Shown here: in pieces, positions 48,121 to 64,000 of the stretch
Layout of the letters: every line of letters starts with the position of its first letter
Position numbering within the stretch: position 1 is the first letter of the stretch
Source: Paracentrotus lividus
Lineage: Eukaryota > Echinodermata > Echinoidea > Camarodonta > Echinidae
Reading direction: 5' to 3'
Assembly (NCBI GenBank): GCA_940671915.1
Contig: CALNVZ010003434.1
Span: 11,027,192 to 11,091,191, forward strand
Length of the DNA: 64,000 bases
Position numbers and translations under genes: made by a program
The notes under the pieces: generated by a model
The model's database searches: none
Told to the model about the DNA's origin: nothing
Seen by the model: only the letters and a program-made list of their open reading frames with translations

Positions 48121-49315
48121 CACTGTTAGAACGCGGTTTAAAAATTTCGCTGTTTAAAAACATGTTGGTTTAAATGTTAAACGTTCTTGTGTAATATTTA
48201 AAGATTGATGTTTAAAACTGGAAAAGTGAGGTTTTATAGCCTTAAAGGAAACCAATACCCAAGGAAATAATCAATTTCATAGGAAAGAGCATAATGAGAC
48301 GAGCAATTTTAAAAAAAGTTTCATCAAAATCGGTTATAAAATAAGAGAGTTATGGAAGTTTAAAAAGTCTCGTTTTACCTTCTATGGGTATCCTCAAATT
48401 GGCAACATCAGCTTCAAAATGGCTGATTTTATGGACAACTCTCCATTGGTTTTGTATATACACAAATTTTCAGATTTTCCCCATTTTCTTTCAAAATATG
48501 TCTTACCTCCTTCTGAGCTCAACATATGTTGTGTGAAATATATTTTCCCATGACACATTTTGAGCTCATAAGTAAATAAGACAGATTTTGAAAGAAAATG
48601 AGGAAACTCTGAAAATTTGTGTACAAAACAAATGGAGAGTTGTCCATAAAATCGGCCATTTTGAAGCCGCTGTTGCCAATTTGAGGATACCCATAGAAGG
48701 TAAAACGAGACTTTTCAAACTTCCATAACTCTTTTACTTTATAACCGATTTTGATGAAACTTTTTTTAAATTGCTCCTCTCATTATGCTCTTTCTTATAA
48801 AAATGATTATTTCCTTGGGTATTGGTCCCCTTTAAGCAAGACCTGTATAGAGACATATTACACTGTATTAAACAGCTTTTGTTTAAACAGGTCGAGGCAA
48901 ATGTCAAGTGATAGTCATGAGCTAATGGCATCACTCGTTACATGCAAGGTAAATCGGCGCAACATTTCAATCATGGCGAAGGACTTATGCCTCACACATT
49001 TAATAAGTGTATGTACAAATATGTTGGCTCAGTGGATAGAGCGTCTGCCTTATAATCGTGAGTTCGATACCCGGCCGAGTTGATTAAAAGTTGGACCGGT
49101 TTTTATTTTTGGAGAGAAGCGTTAAACAATACTGTTGATATTAAAAAAAAAAAAATTAAACAACAGGTTGTTTAACCTTTTAAACTACAGGAGTGTTAAA
49201 GTTTTAAACAACTACAGGTTGTTTAATTTTTAAACAACGCTGTGCGATTCAACAGTTAACACGTAGTCGTTTTAGATTTTAAACAACGTATTTATTTTTT
49301 TTTCTTCTAACAGTG
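48121..49315. mobile_element. TA-flanked MITE (CACTGTTAGAA ends) containing TTTAAACAAC repeats and a tRNA-like segment
   Basis: CACTGTTAGAA at 48121 is inverted as TTCTAACAGTG ending 49315, with TA on both sides (48119-48120, 49316-49317). The interior is rich in TTTAAACAAC words and carries a tRNA-like segment (49024-49082: A box tggctcagtggatagag, B box gagttcgatacccgg), which lacks a complete anticodon arm. A separate palindromic MITE (48246-48831) is inserted in it, so the host element is about 600 bp. Confidence 0.78.
48246..48831. mobile_element. Palindromic MITE with TTAA target site, nested in 48121-49315
   Basis: Arms of about 280 bp are inverted copies: aggaaaccaatacccaagga at the left mirrors tccttgggtattggtcccct at the right, and both halves carry catcaaaatcggttataaa, ggaagttt.aaaagtctcg and cgttttaccttctatgggta. 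It is flanked by TTAA (48242-48245, 48832-48835), the target of piggyBac-type transposases. The arms differ at only a few per cent of sites, and transcripts would form a long hairpin. Confidence 0.85.
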
Positions 49316-49317
49316 TA

Positions 49318-50076
49318 TCTCTCTTTCTTCGCAATAACATTGTTTCTATTAACAGTTTTTACCGGTGGGCTGGATCATTATTGCTTTTCTTCATAGACCT
49401 AAAATATGTTTTTAAGTCTCTGTGCGCCCCTTCTTTTTAAAAGATAAATAAAGAAAATTGTTCATTATAAGGAACTTGTTTATGGACTTTTTTGTCTCTT
49501 GATGTTTAAGCATTTTTTTTTTTTAATTTTTTTTTTTTTTTTTTGCACTATGAGGAAAATAGAAATATTCACTCCAAAATAAGGCAAATAGGTCTAAATA
49601 ATTTTAATCTTTTCTTTTCGGGTTACTACATTATATTACATTACACCACTCCAATGTTGGACACAGGACTTCTAATGAACTAGGTTTGAGAAGTCATTGT
49701 CAATCAAAGTTTGCAGATATACAATGTTTAAATAAACTAAATTGGGAAAGAAAATTCTATAACATTAAAATTTGTGTCCATATTTGCATATTTCCCCCTT
49801 TTTAGAACCCCTTTTTTGCTAGCCCCCCCCTCCATTTGCATAACTCTTTAAAAAAAAAAAAATTGTTCCACGTGTACCGGGCGCAGGTCAATGTCTACTG
49901 GTTTTGTAGTCGTAAAGTATAAGAGCGTTTCCTGAGTCTCAGACATTAAACAAAATTATTTGAACTTCAGTCACTAAACTGTTCCACGATTGTTGTATAC
50001 ACCGCATTTTATGATATACAATACAAACTGTACAGATTCTTTTTGATACCAGAAATCAAATCTATTATATTCCAAA
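49318..50076 (+). other. Upstream region of PTGR1-like copy A
   Basis: T-rich, with no gene recognised. The last 50 bases before the ATG (accagaaatcaaatctatta) resemble the region before copy B (accagaaattaaatccattg), so part of the 5' UTR was duplicated with the gene. No TATA box can be assigned with confidence. Confidence 0.5.
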
Positions 50077-50817
50077 ATGCCTGGCAAGGGAAAGAGGTGG
50101 ATCTTGGTGAAGCATTTTGATGGTTTCCCGAAGGACAGTGATATGAGATTGGAGGAGTTCGATTTGCCAGAGCTGAAAGACGGAGGTTAGTTTATAAATA
50201 TATGAATAGTGAGAATTGTTTAGTATAACTTATAAAAGCTAGAAATCGGACTTTCTTCTACAATTGTTTTCTATTTCGTGGTGTAGATCTTGAAATGTGA
50301 TATATATAATCCAGAAAATCCATTATTACCTACGGGCAACGTGTACGTTTGGGACATATTCTACACACTCATTGACATCTGCCCAGGCCATGGCATACTA
50401 CATATTATGTCTTTTAAGACAAGGCAATCGATTTCTCCGCTTATATACCATTTTATTTATTATTGGATACACAATTAATAATGTACATAAACCCAGGGCA
50501 TATCGGATTTGAACAATGTCCAATCATTTTTTTTTACTGTATAAGGAATTAATGGGGGCTACTGCACGGGAATTGATTTTGAGAAAATTGAAATAGATTA
50601 TTCACATGAACGTATTATTATACAAAACTTAATTTTCCAAGCTATGATTCAAAAGAAAAGATATCAATTTTTTTCAAATACATTTATAATCTTTAGATTC
50701 ATTTCTTTTTACGCATAAAAATAATGCAATCCAAATGCGTTAACATCTTTTGAGCTATCAGAAATTTTGCCCCCTCCCCGAAACTGTTCTCTCATAATTT
50801 TTCTGAATTACTTCACA

Positions 50818-50826
<9 letters not shown>

Positions 50827-50875
<49 letters not shown>
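50827..50875. repeat. (CT)n microsatellite in intron 1 of copy A
   Basis: CT dinucleotide tract after a short C-run, about 50 bases before exon 2. Confidence 0.93.
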
Positions 50876-50877
<2 letters not shown>

Positions 50878-51890
50878 TTTATCTCTAGTTATCTATTGAT
50901 TTATTTCCCATGTGGTATACAGAAATCTTAATGGAAGCCGAATATCTATCTGTGGATCCATATATGAGGTAATATACAAGTAATTTAATTGATTCTTGCA
51001 TTATATTTTATAGTTGTACATTGCAATAAAATTGATTATTATAATGTTGTAATAGTCAATCCATATTTTTCATCATTTATGTAAAAATCACAAGAAATAT
51101 TCTACAACAAATTATAATAAATTATATCTAACGATAGATAATATATAATAATAAACTATAATATATTCATTTTATCCATAATTATTCATTTTGCAGGCCA
51201 TACAGTGCACATGTCCCACTTGAAACAGTGATGATTGGACAACAGCTCGCAAAGTAAGAGTGAGATAAATAATCAAGGGCGTATACACGCATTAATTTCT
51301 TTTGTTAGTGGGGGTATGTTCTACACCAGTGTAAATAATCATTATGAGACGTCTCTATCATGAATCAAAGTCTAAGTAGTGGTGTGCATGCGGTAAACAT
51401 ACACTAGAAATCGTTTTTGTTTTTGTTTTTGTTTTTGTTTTTTTTATTTTAAATAACAGTTTAATGATAATAATAACGTAAATAGCATGAGTGAAAATTA
51501 TTCAATTTGTACGTGTGCAAACGTATCAAACTCAAACAGGCCTAGTCGCTCACAAAGTTTCATAAACAAAAAAAAAACCACAAAGGTAAATGGAAAAAAA
51601 GAGAGAAAATGTTTGCGCCCACTCCATTCTACCTTTATATAGTCATCCGACGATTTTTTGTTTTTGTTTTGAATTAGATCTATTTTTTTTTTTTTTTTTT
51701 TTTTTTGACATGAAAGGGGTGATTGAGAGTCGTAATGCTGACTACCCTGTGGGAACATGGACTCTCCCATTTGCAGGGTGGACAACTCATTCAGTGAGTA
51801 GTGGAAAAGATTACCTCCCAGGTTCAAAGTCTATGATCTATGAAGGTTCCACACTCCCTGAAGAATTGCCCAGATCTTATGCCATTGGGG

Positions 51891-53574
51891 CACGGGCGTA
51901 AATCCGGGGGGATGGGGGGGATACATCCCCCCAGATTTTGGGGAGGGGGGGATGCCCTGTACAAACATCCCCCCAGTTTTCAAGAAAGAAATGGAAAAAA
52001 AAATTAGCACTAGATAATTGTGTTATTGGTTAAAATAGCGCTCTCAATACTCTAAAATGCCTCTTTTTTACTCCCAAAACCCCAAAATTTTCTGCTCGGT
52101 CGCTATGCGACCTCGCACTAAGTAACAAACAGTAACCTAAGTATAAAATAGTTGGATCCGAATGTATTTGATTGATACACGTCTGCCAAACCCAATACAC
52201 CCCCTCTTCTCGTCTGGGGGCAAACCTTAGGAAAGGGTGTTGTTGACAACCAAACATTAATGTAGTTGTGTGGAGGGTTTAATTGGGGCCTGCAGCCCAC
52301 AACATTTTTCGTAGCAAAGATTGCGGATTCGTTTTCTATCGCTGTTTTTTTAACAACAAGTATGCAAAATGTATCTTCTAAATGGATACTTAAATTATTT
52401 TCTGCTCGCACTTCGCTCTCGCTGATACTAAATAGGATTTATAATCTCCAATTTTTAGCTTAAACATTTGGGCTCAGCGCTTCGCGCTCGGCATTACTTT
52501 TTTCTATTACTAAAATAAACAGGAATCAAGGCTACCATTATGATTCTTAAAAGCATAACATTCAAAGATAAATTTTTCTTCGTACACTCCTCTTCGAATA
52601 CATTTCTCTTTAGGTCTGTATATGCCTCTGAAAGTGGTCCCTTTTATAGAAAAAGTGCCCTTTTTTTCCATCGAGACCCCACTTTCAAATTCGTAACGGC
52701 GCCTCTACTGTGTGTTTTTGTCTTTTTTTGTTTTGTGTGGTTTTTTTTTTTTGCGCTCTCGATACTATAAAGGACATTTAAGGAAAAAAATATATTCAAT
52801 TTCAGCTTAAAATTTTTCGGCTCGCGCTTCGCGCTCGCTGATAGTAAATTGGAACTACAATGCACAAATATCTCAAACCTTTACCTCAAATATTTCGGCT
52901 TGCGCTTCATTACTTTTTCAATTACTTTTTCAATTACTAAATAAAACTGGAATCAAGGCAGCCATTATGATTCTTTAAAGTATAGGCCTACAGGCAAGAC
53001 AACTTTTCTTCGTATCTCCTCGCTCTCTGAATAATTTCTCTTTAGATCTATGCCTCTGATCTAAAGTGTCCCCCTTTTTAGAAAAAGTGCACTTTTTATC
53101 GAGACCTCACTTTCAAATCCATTCTGCCTCTGCTACATATTTTGCTTTTCGTTTTTATTTTGTTTCCGCCGCTCGCAATACTATATAGGACCTTTACTGC
53201 ACAAACAATCCAATTGTTCAGCTGATAATTTTCGGCTCGGCGCTTCGCGCTCGCTGAATACTAAAAAAGGAACCTATAATGCACAAATAATTCCAAATTT
53301 TAGCTTAAATTTTCGGATCGCGCTTCGCGCTCGCATATAGTTTTTTTTCCATTACTAAAATGAAAAGTAATCAAGTGCAGCCCTGAAGCTAGAAGCATAC
53401 AGTCAAGGACAAATTCTATTCACACTCCTTCCTCTCAAATACGCCACAGCCATGGCTAAATGGGTATTAATAACGTTCATGTGTTTAGAGTGCTTGTGAA
53501 TGCCAAACCAGATCGGGGAACAGATTGGCAAATTATTTCGCTCATCCCACCCTCGACACGGATTTTACGCGTTG
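51891..53574. mobile_element. hAT-like non-autonomous element inserted in exon 4 of PTGR1-like copy A
   Basis: Imperfect terminal inverted repeats (CACGGGCGTAAATCCG at the left; CGGATTTTACGCGTTG at the right, whose complement is CAACGCGTAAAATCCG) lie between two copies of CATTGGG (51883-51889 and 53575-53581, probably 8 bp with one base lost). This suits hAT-type insertion. Joining the flanks restores exon 4 as seen in copy B. The interior has no transposase but has about three tandem units of about 415 bp, each with a ctcgcgcttcgcgctcgctg block (52401, 52817, 53232) and an aaaaagtgcccttttt block. Other GCGCTTCGCGC blocks lie at 52477 and 53318. Confidence 0.82.
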
Positions 53575-54034
53575 CATTGGGCAATGGGTATGACAGGGTA
53601 AGAAGATAATGTTCGCCCCTGTCCAACCGCACCCATTTTATCCCTCCTTGTCTCCGGACCCCCCCTCCTCTCCTCTCTCTCTTTCTCTCTCTCTCTCTAC
53701 TATTCCTTTCTTTTCCCAATCTTCTTTCATTTTTTTTCATTTCAAAAACGCATTTTTGTCTGCGAAATCTTAAGTGAATCTGAGTTATAAAATGCATTTT
53801 ACATATAAAACAGTATAAAAGTACCAACTAACATACCAAAATATGCCTATACGAACTCGTATGATAATAAACAAGTTACCATTTTAAATTTTAAAAACAA
53901 TTAGTCATCGTTTGTTTCAACAAGCGACCTTTGCAATTGAAAAGAAAATATGTGTGAAACGAAAAGTTTCAGCTATTGCATGCAATGCCTTTTCCTTCTG
54001 CCATATTACTTTAGAACAATGAAAAGTACAGTGA

Positions 54035-54193
<159 letters not shown>

Positions 54194-54389
54194 TAAATAT
54201 TGTGTGAAATATCTAAAGGGGATCAGGAGAGTTCAAACTAATAGAACTTTGAAGGAAACATGCAAATTGGATAATGTGTTTTAATGACTGTGGAAAACGA
54301 ATCATATCTCAAGATCTACACCTCCAAATGAGACGGGGGGGATGAAAAAGAAGGTATGCTTTTGCTGCTTTATGAAAAAAAATCAACTG

Positions 54390-54630
54390 CTATTGTGATC
54401 GATCTTCGGGAAGGGTCCACGAGGCAGAGTATTTTCCCACACCAGAGGCCAAGGGTCCACGAGGCCGATTTTCTCATTATATTTTATTTTTATTTTTTTT
54501 AAATTATTATTCTTCATTGAAGAATATGCTAAGCTGAAACTTTTTCAATTAAAACAGACAAACATCCTAATGAAAGAAAATAAGATATGAGAAAAATCGT
54601 CATCGTGGACCCTCGGTCTCATGAGAAGAC
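54390..54630. repeat. Small inverted repeat in intron 5 of copy A
   Basis: gggtccacgaggccgatttt (about 54450) pairs with aaaatcgtcatcgtggaccc (54594-54613), with a second gggtccacgaggc at 54413. It could be a short MITE, but ends and target duplication are not clear. Confidence 0.45.
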
Positions 54631-54724
54631 CCCTGATCTTCATTTCAAAAAATGTTTCCCACTTGTACGATTTCATATAATACAGACTGCATAATATTGT
54701 TGAATGTCTCTGTGCTCTTCCTGA

Positions 54725-54901
<177 letters not shown>

Positions 54902-55034
54902 TGACTCCGGGATCGCAGAATGCTTTAGAATGTTGAGGGGCTGAGACGAAAGTAGGGGGATGCTGAACAAGCTTTATCTCAAGTAGATATTCGTTTTTGC
55001 GGTTTACTGGGGAAAAAAGGAGGTGAGCCTAAAG

Positions 55035-55078
<44 letters not shown>
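55035..55078. repeat. Poly-C tract (44 bases) in intron 6 of copy A
   Basis: Uninterrupted C homopolymer, followed by CACCACC. Confidence 0.95.
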
Positions 55079-55704
55079 ACCACCACCTCCGCGGCACCTG
55101 TAGCTTGAAATTCTGTTAGGCCTATAGTTATAATAAATTGGAGTGAACTGTGGAGTGCTGAAGAGAGAGAGAGAGAGAGAGAGGAGGAAAAAGAATGGGG
55201 ATAGAAAGAGAAAACATTTTAAGGCCCAGCAATATACATTTACTTTCGCTACAAACACATCCCACATACTTTTGAAAAATACACCCATTTCCCATTAAAC
55301 ATATAAATATATCTTCTTTTTTTTGTCTTAAACGAATAACAAATTCATTCAACATATTGTATCTCAATTTGAAGGGCAATGGAGTTAACATTACATCAAG
55401 ACAATCATAATATTCTGTACTGTTTCATTCAGGTTGGTGGCGAGTACGCCACGACAGCTATCCTCAACATGAATTCATTCGGGCGTATCTCTTGCTGTGG
55501 AGCCATTTCTGGATACAACTCAAAAGAACCTGAGAAAGGTGAATTTGAAATTTATGTAATTTTTCTCCTTCAAATTCAAATTTCAAATTCATATTGGAAA
55601 AAAAGCCGCAGCACTTCACAGTGATCCCTTGCATAAAGCATCAAGTTGATTATATCCTTCGAGTTTATGTCTTACCTCAAGAGCGTTGACATTTTCTGAC
55701 TACA

Positions 55705-55890
55705 CCGACTAGCTCAACGGTAGAACACCGGTCTGGCAGTCCGGAGGTCTTAGGTTCGAGTCCTACTGGAAATCGGTTTTCTTTGTTCATTTTCATTGGG
55801 AATTTTCATGGGTTGTTCTTAATCATTATATGAATAATTGTCAGGATGTAATCCTCCTTATTAGTTGTCCGGGATTAACTGTCTACATGG
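55705..55890 (+). mobile_element. tRNA-derived SINE-like element in intron 7 of copy A
   Basis: A tRNA-like head (55707-55772) has A box tagctcaacggtagaac and B box taggttcgagtccta; the anticodon stem ccgg...ccgg pairs around loop ctggcagt. The downstream part has tagttgtccggg, as in the element at 37030-37450. No CCA-ready acceptor stem is evident, so I call it a SINE, not a tRNA gene. Confidence 0.6.
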
Positions 55891-56662
55891 TGATCATTTA
55901 ACCCCTTGGTTATTGGTCCTGCGCTTTATCATCAAGCTGACCAAGATTGTACTTTTTTTGGAGGGCCGTTGCTCTCAAAAGTAGACGACCAAGACATTCC
56001 CCTTTGTTTCGTCCTCCTGAAAACGTAATTTCGTTTATTATTGTTTCACAGTGTCATCCGCTATCTTTTTCAAATTGGTAAGCAGTCAGCTGAAGATGGA
56101 GGGCTTTCTTACAAGACAATACGCATCACGTTTTGATGAAGGGGTCACAGCAATAGCACAGTGGATCAAAGAGGTATAGTAAAGAAAGAAATAAATTATT
56201 TATTTTATAATCCATTATATTATCATTTTGTTATGTTGTGCATTTCAGGGAGTACGTGAGCATCACCCTTTCAACTCCTCCGAACAACCTTACAGGAAAA
56301 TTAGCAATTAATTCGACTGCCCGAGATAGCTCGTTTTATAGATGGCATGGTTGGGGTAGCGGTCTTGATGTGTGCCTAAATATTTTCTTTATTTCTTTGC
56401 TGTTTGGTTGGGGGGGGGGGTCAGATAGGCTTTGAAGTACATTTTTCTTTAATATAATTATGTTATCTATGAATTATATTCACATACTTCTTTTAAAGAA
56501 TTACAGAATCCTAAATCTACCATTCTCTTCCCTCTTCATATTTATAAACAGGGCAAGCTGAAAGTGAGGGAGCACAGGACTGATGGATTTGATAACATGT
56601 TCACCGCTTTTACTGAACTCTTCACAGGAGCTAACACGGGAAAGGCTGTCGTCAAAGTCTAA

Positions 56663-56969
56663 CTCATCTTTTTCATATACTGAAGCCTACAAAAGAAAGG
56701 CTGTGTCGTCTTTCAAAAGAGAAGTTTATCATGGAACTTAATTGGTTTTTAAAAACAGACAAAAGAAAAATATGAGTGAAGGTTGAACAAAATTTACGAA
56801 AAAAAATAACGAATTCATTGATTTTTTAATTCTGATTTTTATTTTTTTTTTGTCGGCGTCAACCTAGTTGATTTTTAAAATATTTTTTCTATTGCCTAGT
56901 TAATATATAGGCCTATATCTTACTTGGAGAAAGAGAGGGAGGGAGAGAGAGAGAGAGAGAGAGAGAGAC

Positions 56970-57065
<96 letters not shown>

Positions 57066-58560
57066 CAAAAGATAGAAGTAGAGATACAGAGAAAGTAAAA
57101 CGGACAGAGCCTGTTGTGAGAGCCAGTCATGGCACTGCAATATTTATGAAACGTTTTTTTTTTTTTTTTTTTTTTTCATAAACCAAATGTGCAATTTCTC
57201 AAAATTAAGAACCAATATTATTACAAAGCAGATTCATCATAATACAACCAATTACCAATTAATACTTAAAACTAGCTAAAGCATGATTTACTCCGGTCTT
57301 ATTCTTGGTGTATATAGGGCCTTATAATCATGTATTACTTTTTATTATAAATTTTATCAAAAGATGAAAGATAGAAGATAAAGATGTTCTTCACATTCAT
57401 GTTTTAAGGTTTATTGCTGGAATATGTTACGTATAATGCAAATGTCTGTATGCTATTTGTGCTTGCTATTTCGTTGTTACTCACACTGCTACTATTATTA
57501 TACAAGTCATGTACTCATTAACAGATTAAAGAAACCATGGAAGAAAAGTACAGTATTATGCGAATACTGCTGAAATCGGTTAGTATCCGTTGTATATCTA
57601 TATAAATTATGTATCATAAAGTATTGGTGTTTAGTAGAAATTAAAATAAGTAAAAAAATAAGTTTAAAAAAAAAAAAATCAGATTGAGGAGGTAGAAAGA
57701 CAGAGAGAGAAAGAAAGAAAAGGAGACAGTCGTGTTGAAGACAGAGATCTTGTCATGGGGAGAGAAAGAGAGCAAAAAGGAAGAGACTCGTCCCAGGACT
57801 CGTCCATTCCATGTTAATATATTGAATTTGTTGAACATCACACTCATCAGGAGGGATGCCACATGACTGTGTGCCCTAACATACAAAATTAATTCCTGGT
57901 GAAATTTCACAGTTGAGTGAGCATTGAGTTAAAATTGCAAAACCTGCCTTTTTTGCATGGTATATATTCGATCAAATATGAAGGAATTCCTCGACTTTTG
58001 CATACAATATTACCCAGACGAACATAATTTATAATTAGATTTTTTTTCAACTCCTCTTGGTTAAAAAATTATCGATATCTGAAATAGGCGGAACTCATTT
58101 ATTGTGTTGAATTTTATATAATATATATTTATATACGACCTCACTAAATTACTAGTGCCACTTTGTTATCAATGAGTTAACGACATTGATAATCATTATT
58201 GAATATCATCACCAACTACAAATCACCAACAATACGAAAACCCAAATAAAATGGCGAGGTCGAGCAGACACACCCACAAACGATTACGCAATCCTTGTAA
58301 ATAAACATTAATAATCGATCTATGTGAATGTACTGTTGATCAAGCTTCATTCTAAAGATAGAATTTCAACTGTTAATCCCTGTGTGTTGGGTTGAGTGGG
58401 TTGCTCGATCTGCATATATCAATTGTTCTGTGTTTGTTAATAAAGCACGTTGAAGCATACGGAATACAAATTCGTCTCGACACAATATTTTATATAGTTC
58501 GTGTTTAACATCTTTGCAGTACAATCGTATTAATTGTTTGAAACGGTAGTGTAGTTTACC
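56663..58560. other. Intergenic DNA between the two PTGR1-like copies
   Basis: It contains the fragment of a foldback MITE (56758-56815), a GA/GAAA microsatellite (56926-57065) and a T-run (57154-57176). No further exon or duplicate pseudo-exon was recognised here. Confidence 0.55.
56926..57065. repeat. (GA)n / (GAAA)n microsatellite
   Basis: GA dinucleotide tract changing to AAAG tetranucleotides at about 57030. Confidence 0.95.
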
Positions 58561-58622
58561 TCTTCTCTTTACTATAATACTGTGAGGGGTTTTGCTCTAC
58601 CAGAAATTAAATCCATTGTAAG

Positions 58623-64000
<5,378 letters not shown>

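Noticed and set aside
49024-49082. Functional tRNA gene
   Set aside because: The anticodon/variable region is shortened and the segment lies inside a MITE; read as tRNA-derived repeat.
52030-52865. Short open frames inside the exon 4 insertion as a possible transposase
   Set aside because: They fall in the tandem GCGCTTCGCGC repeats on both strands and show no transposase motifs.
56900-57181. Ser/Leu-rich and Arg/Glu-rich frames of 75-85 codons
   Set aside because: Translations of the GA/GAAA microsatellite.

Overview
This is eukaryotic DNA: AT-rich, gene-poor, full of homopolymers and microsatellites, with spliced genes, tRNA-derived SINEs, LINE and LTR remnants and many non-autonomous DNA transposons. 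A marine deuterostome, most likely an echinoderm (sea-urchin-like), is my best guess. The reasons are a histone 3'-processing signal with a CAAGAAAGA purine element, frequent 'taggcctat' words, and MITE and foldback families of a kind common in such genomes. This placement is inference.

There are four protein-coding loci. (1) A single-coding-exon PTB/PID-domain protein of FAM43/PID1 type (14097-15740, +), with a long Ser/Pro-rich tail ending in a KSVRF motif that fits PP1 docking. (2) A single-exon Golgi heparan-sulfate 3-O-sulfotransferase-like enzyme (37545-38585, -). (3) and (4) Two tandem copies of a nine-exon prostaglandin reductase 1-like MDR oxidoreductase. Copy A (50077-56662) has all nine exons, but exon 4 has one extra G at its acceptor and is split by a 1.7 kb hAT-like element. 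Copy B (58623-63787) has intact exons 1-6 and runs off the window.

Layout. 1-13 kb: intergenic, with a 5-bp-TSD hAT-like MITE, an orphan histone-type 3' end signal, several TIR MITEs, a 62-bp minisatellite and hairpins. 14-16 kb: PTB gene. 17-29 kb: intergenic, with a cacagtgtg repeat element, a 480 bp palindrome made of two head-to-head tRNA-like SINEs, and a diverged 450 bp duplication. 29-47 kb: three copies of one TA-TSD element that iterates the motif CAGGTAATATGGGC. Copy 2 is split by a decayed LINE, and copy 3 by a decayed Ty3/gypsy-type LTR element plus a hAT-like MITE. The sulfotransferase lies between copies 2 and 3. 48-49.3 kb: a MITE holding a second, palindromic TTAA-type MITE and a tRNA-like segment. 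50-64 kb: the PTGR1-like pair, with a 960 bp nested palindrome in intron 2 of copy B.

The genes do not form an operon or pathway. The only functional cluster is the PTGR1-like tandem pair. Exon limits were read by eye from splice consensus and from comparing the two copies; family names come from recognised motifs, with no search run.
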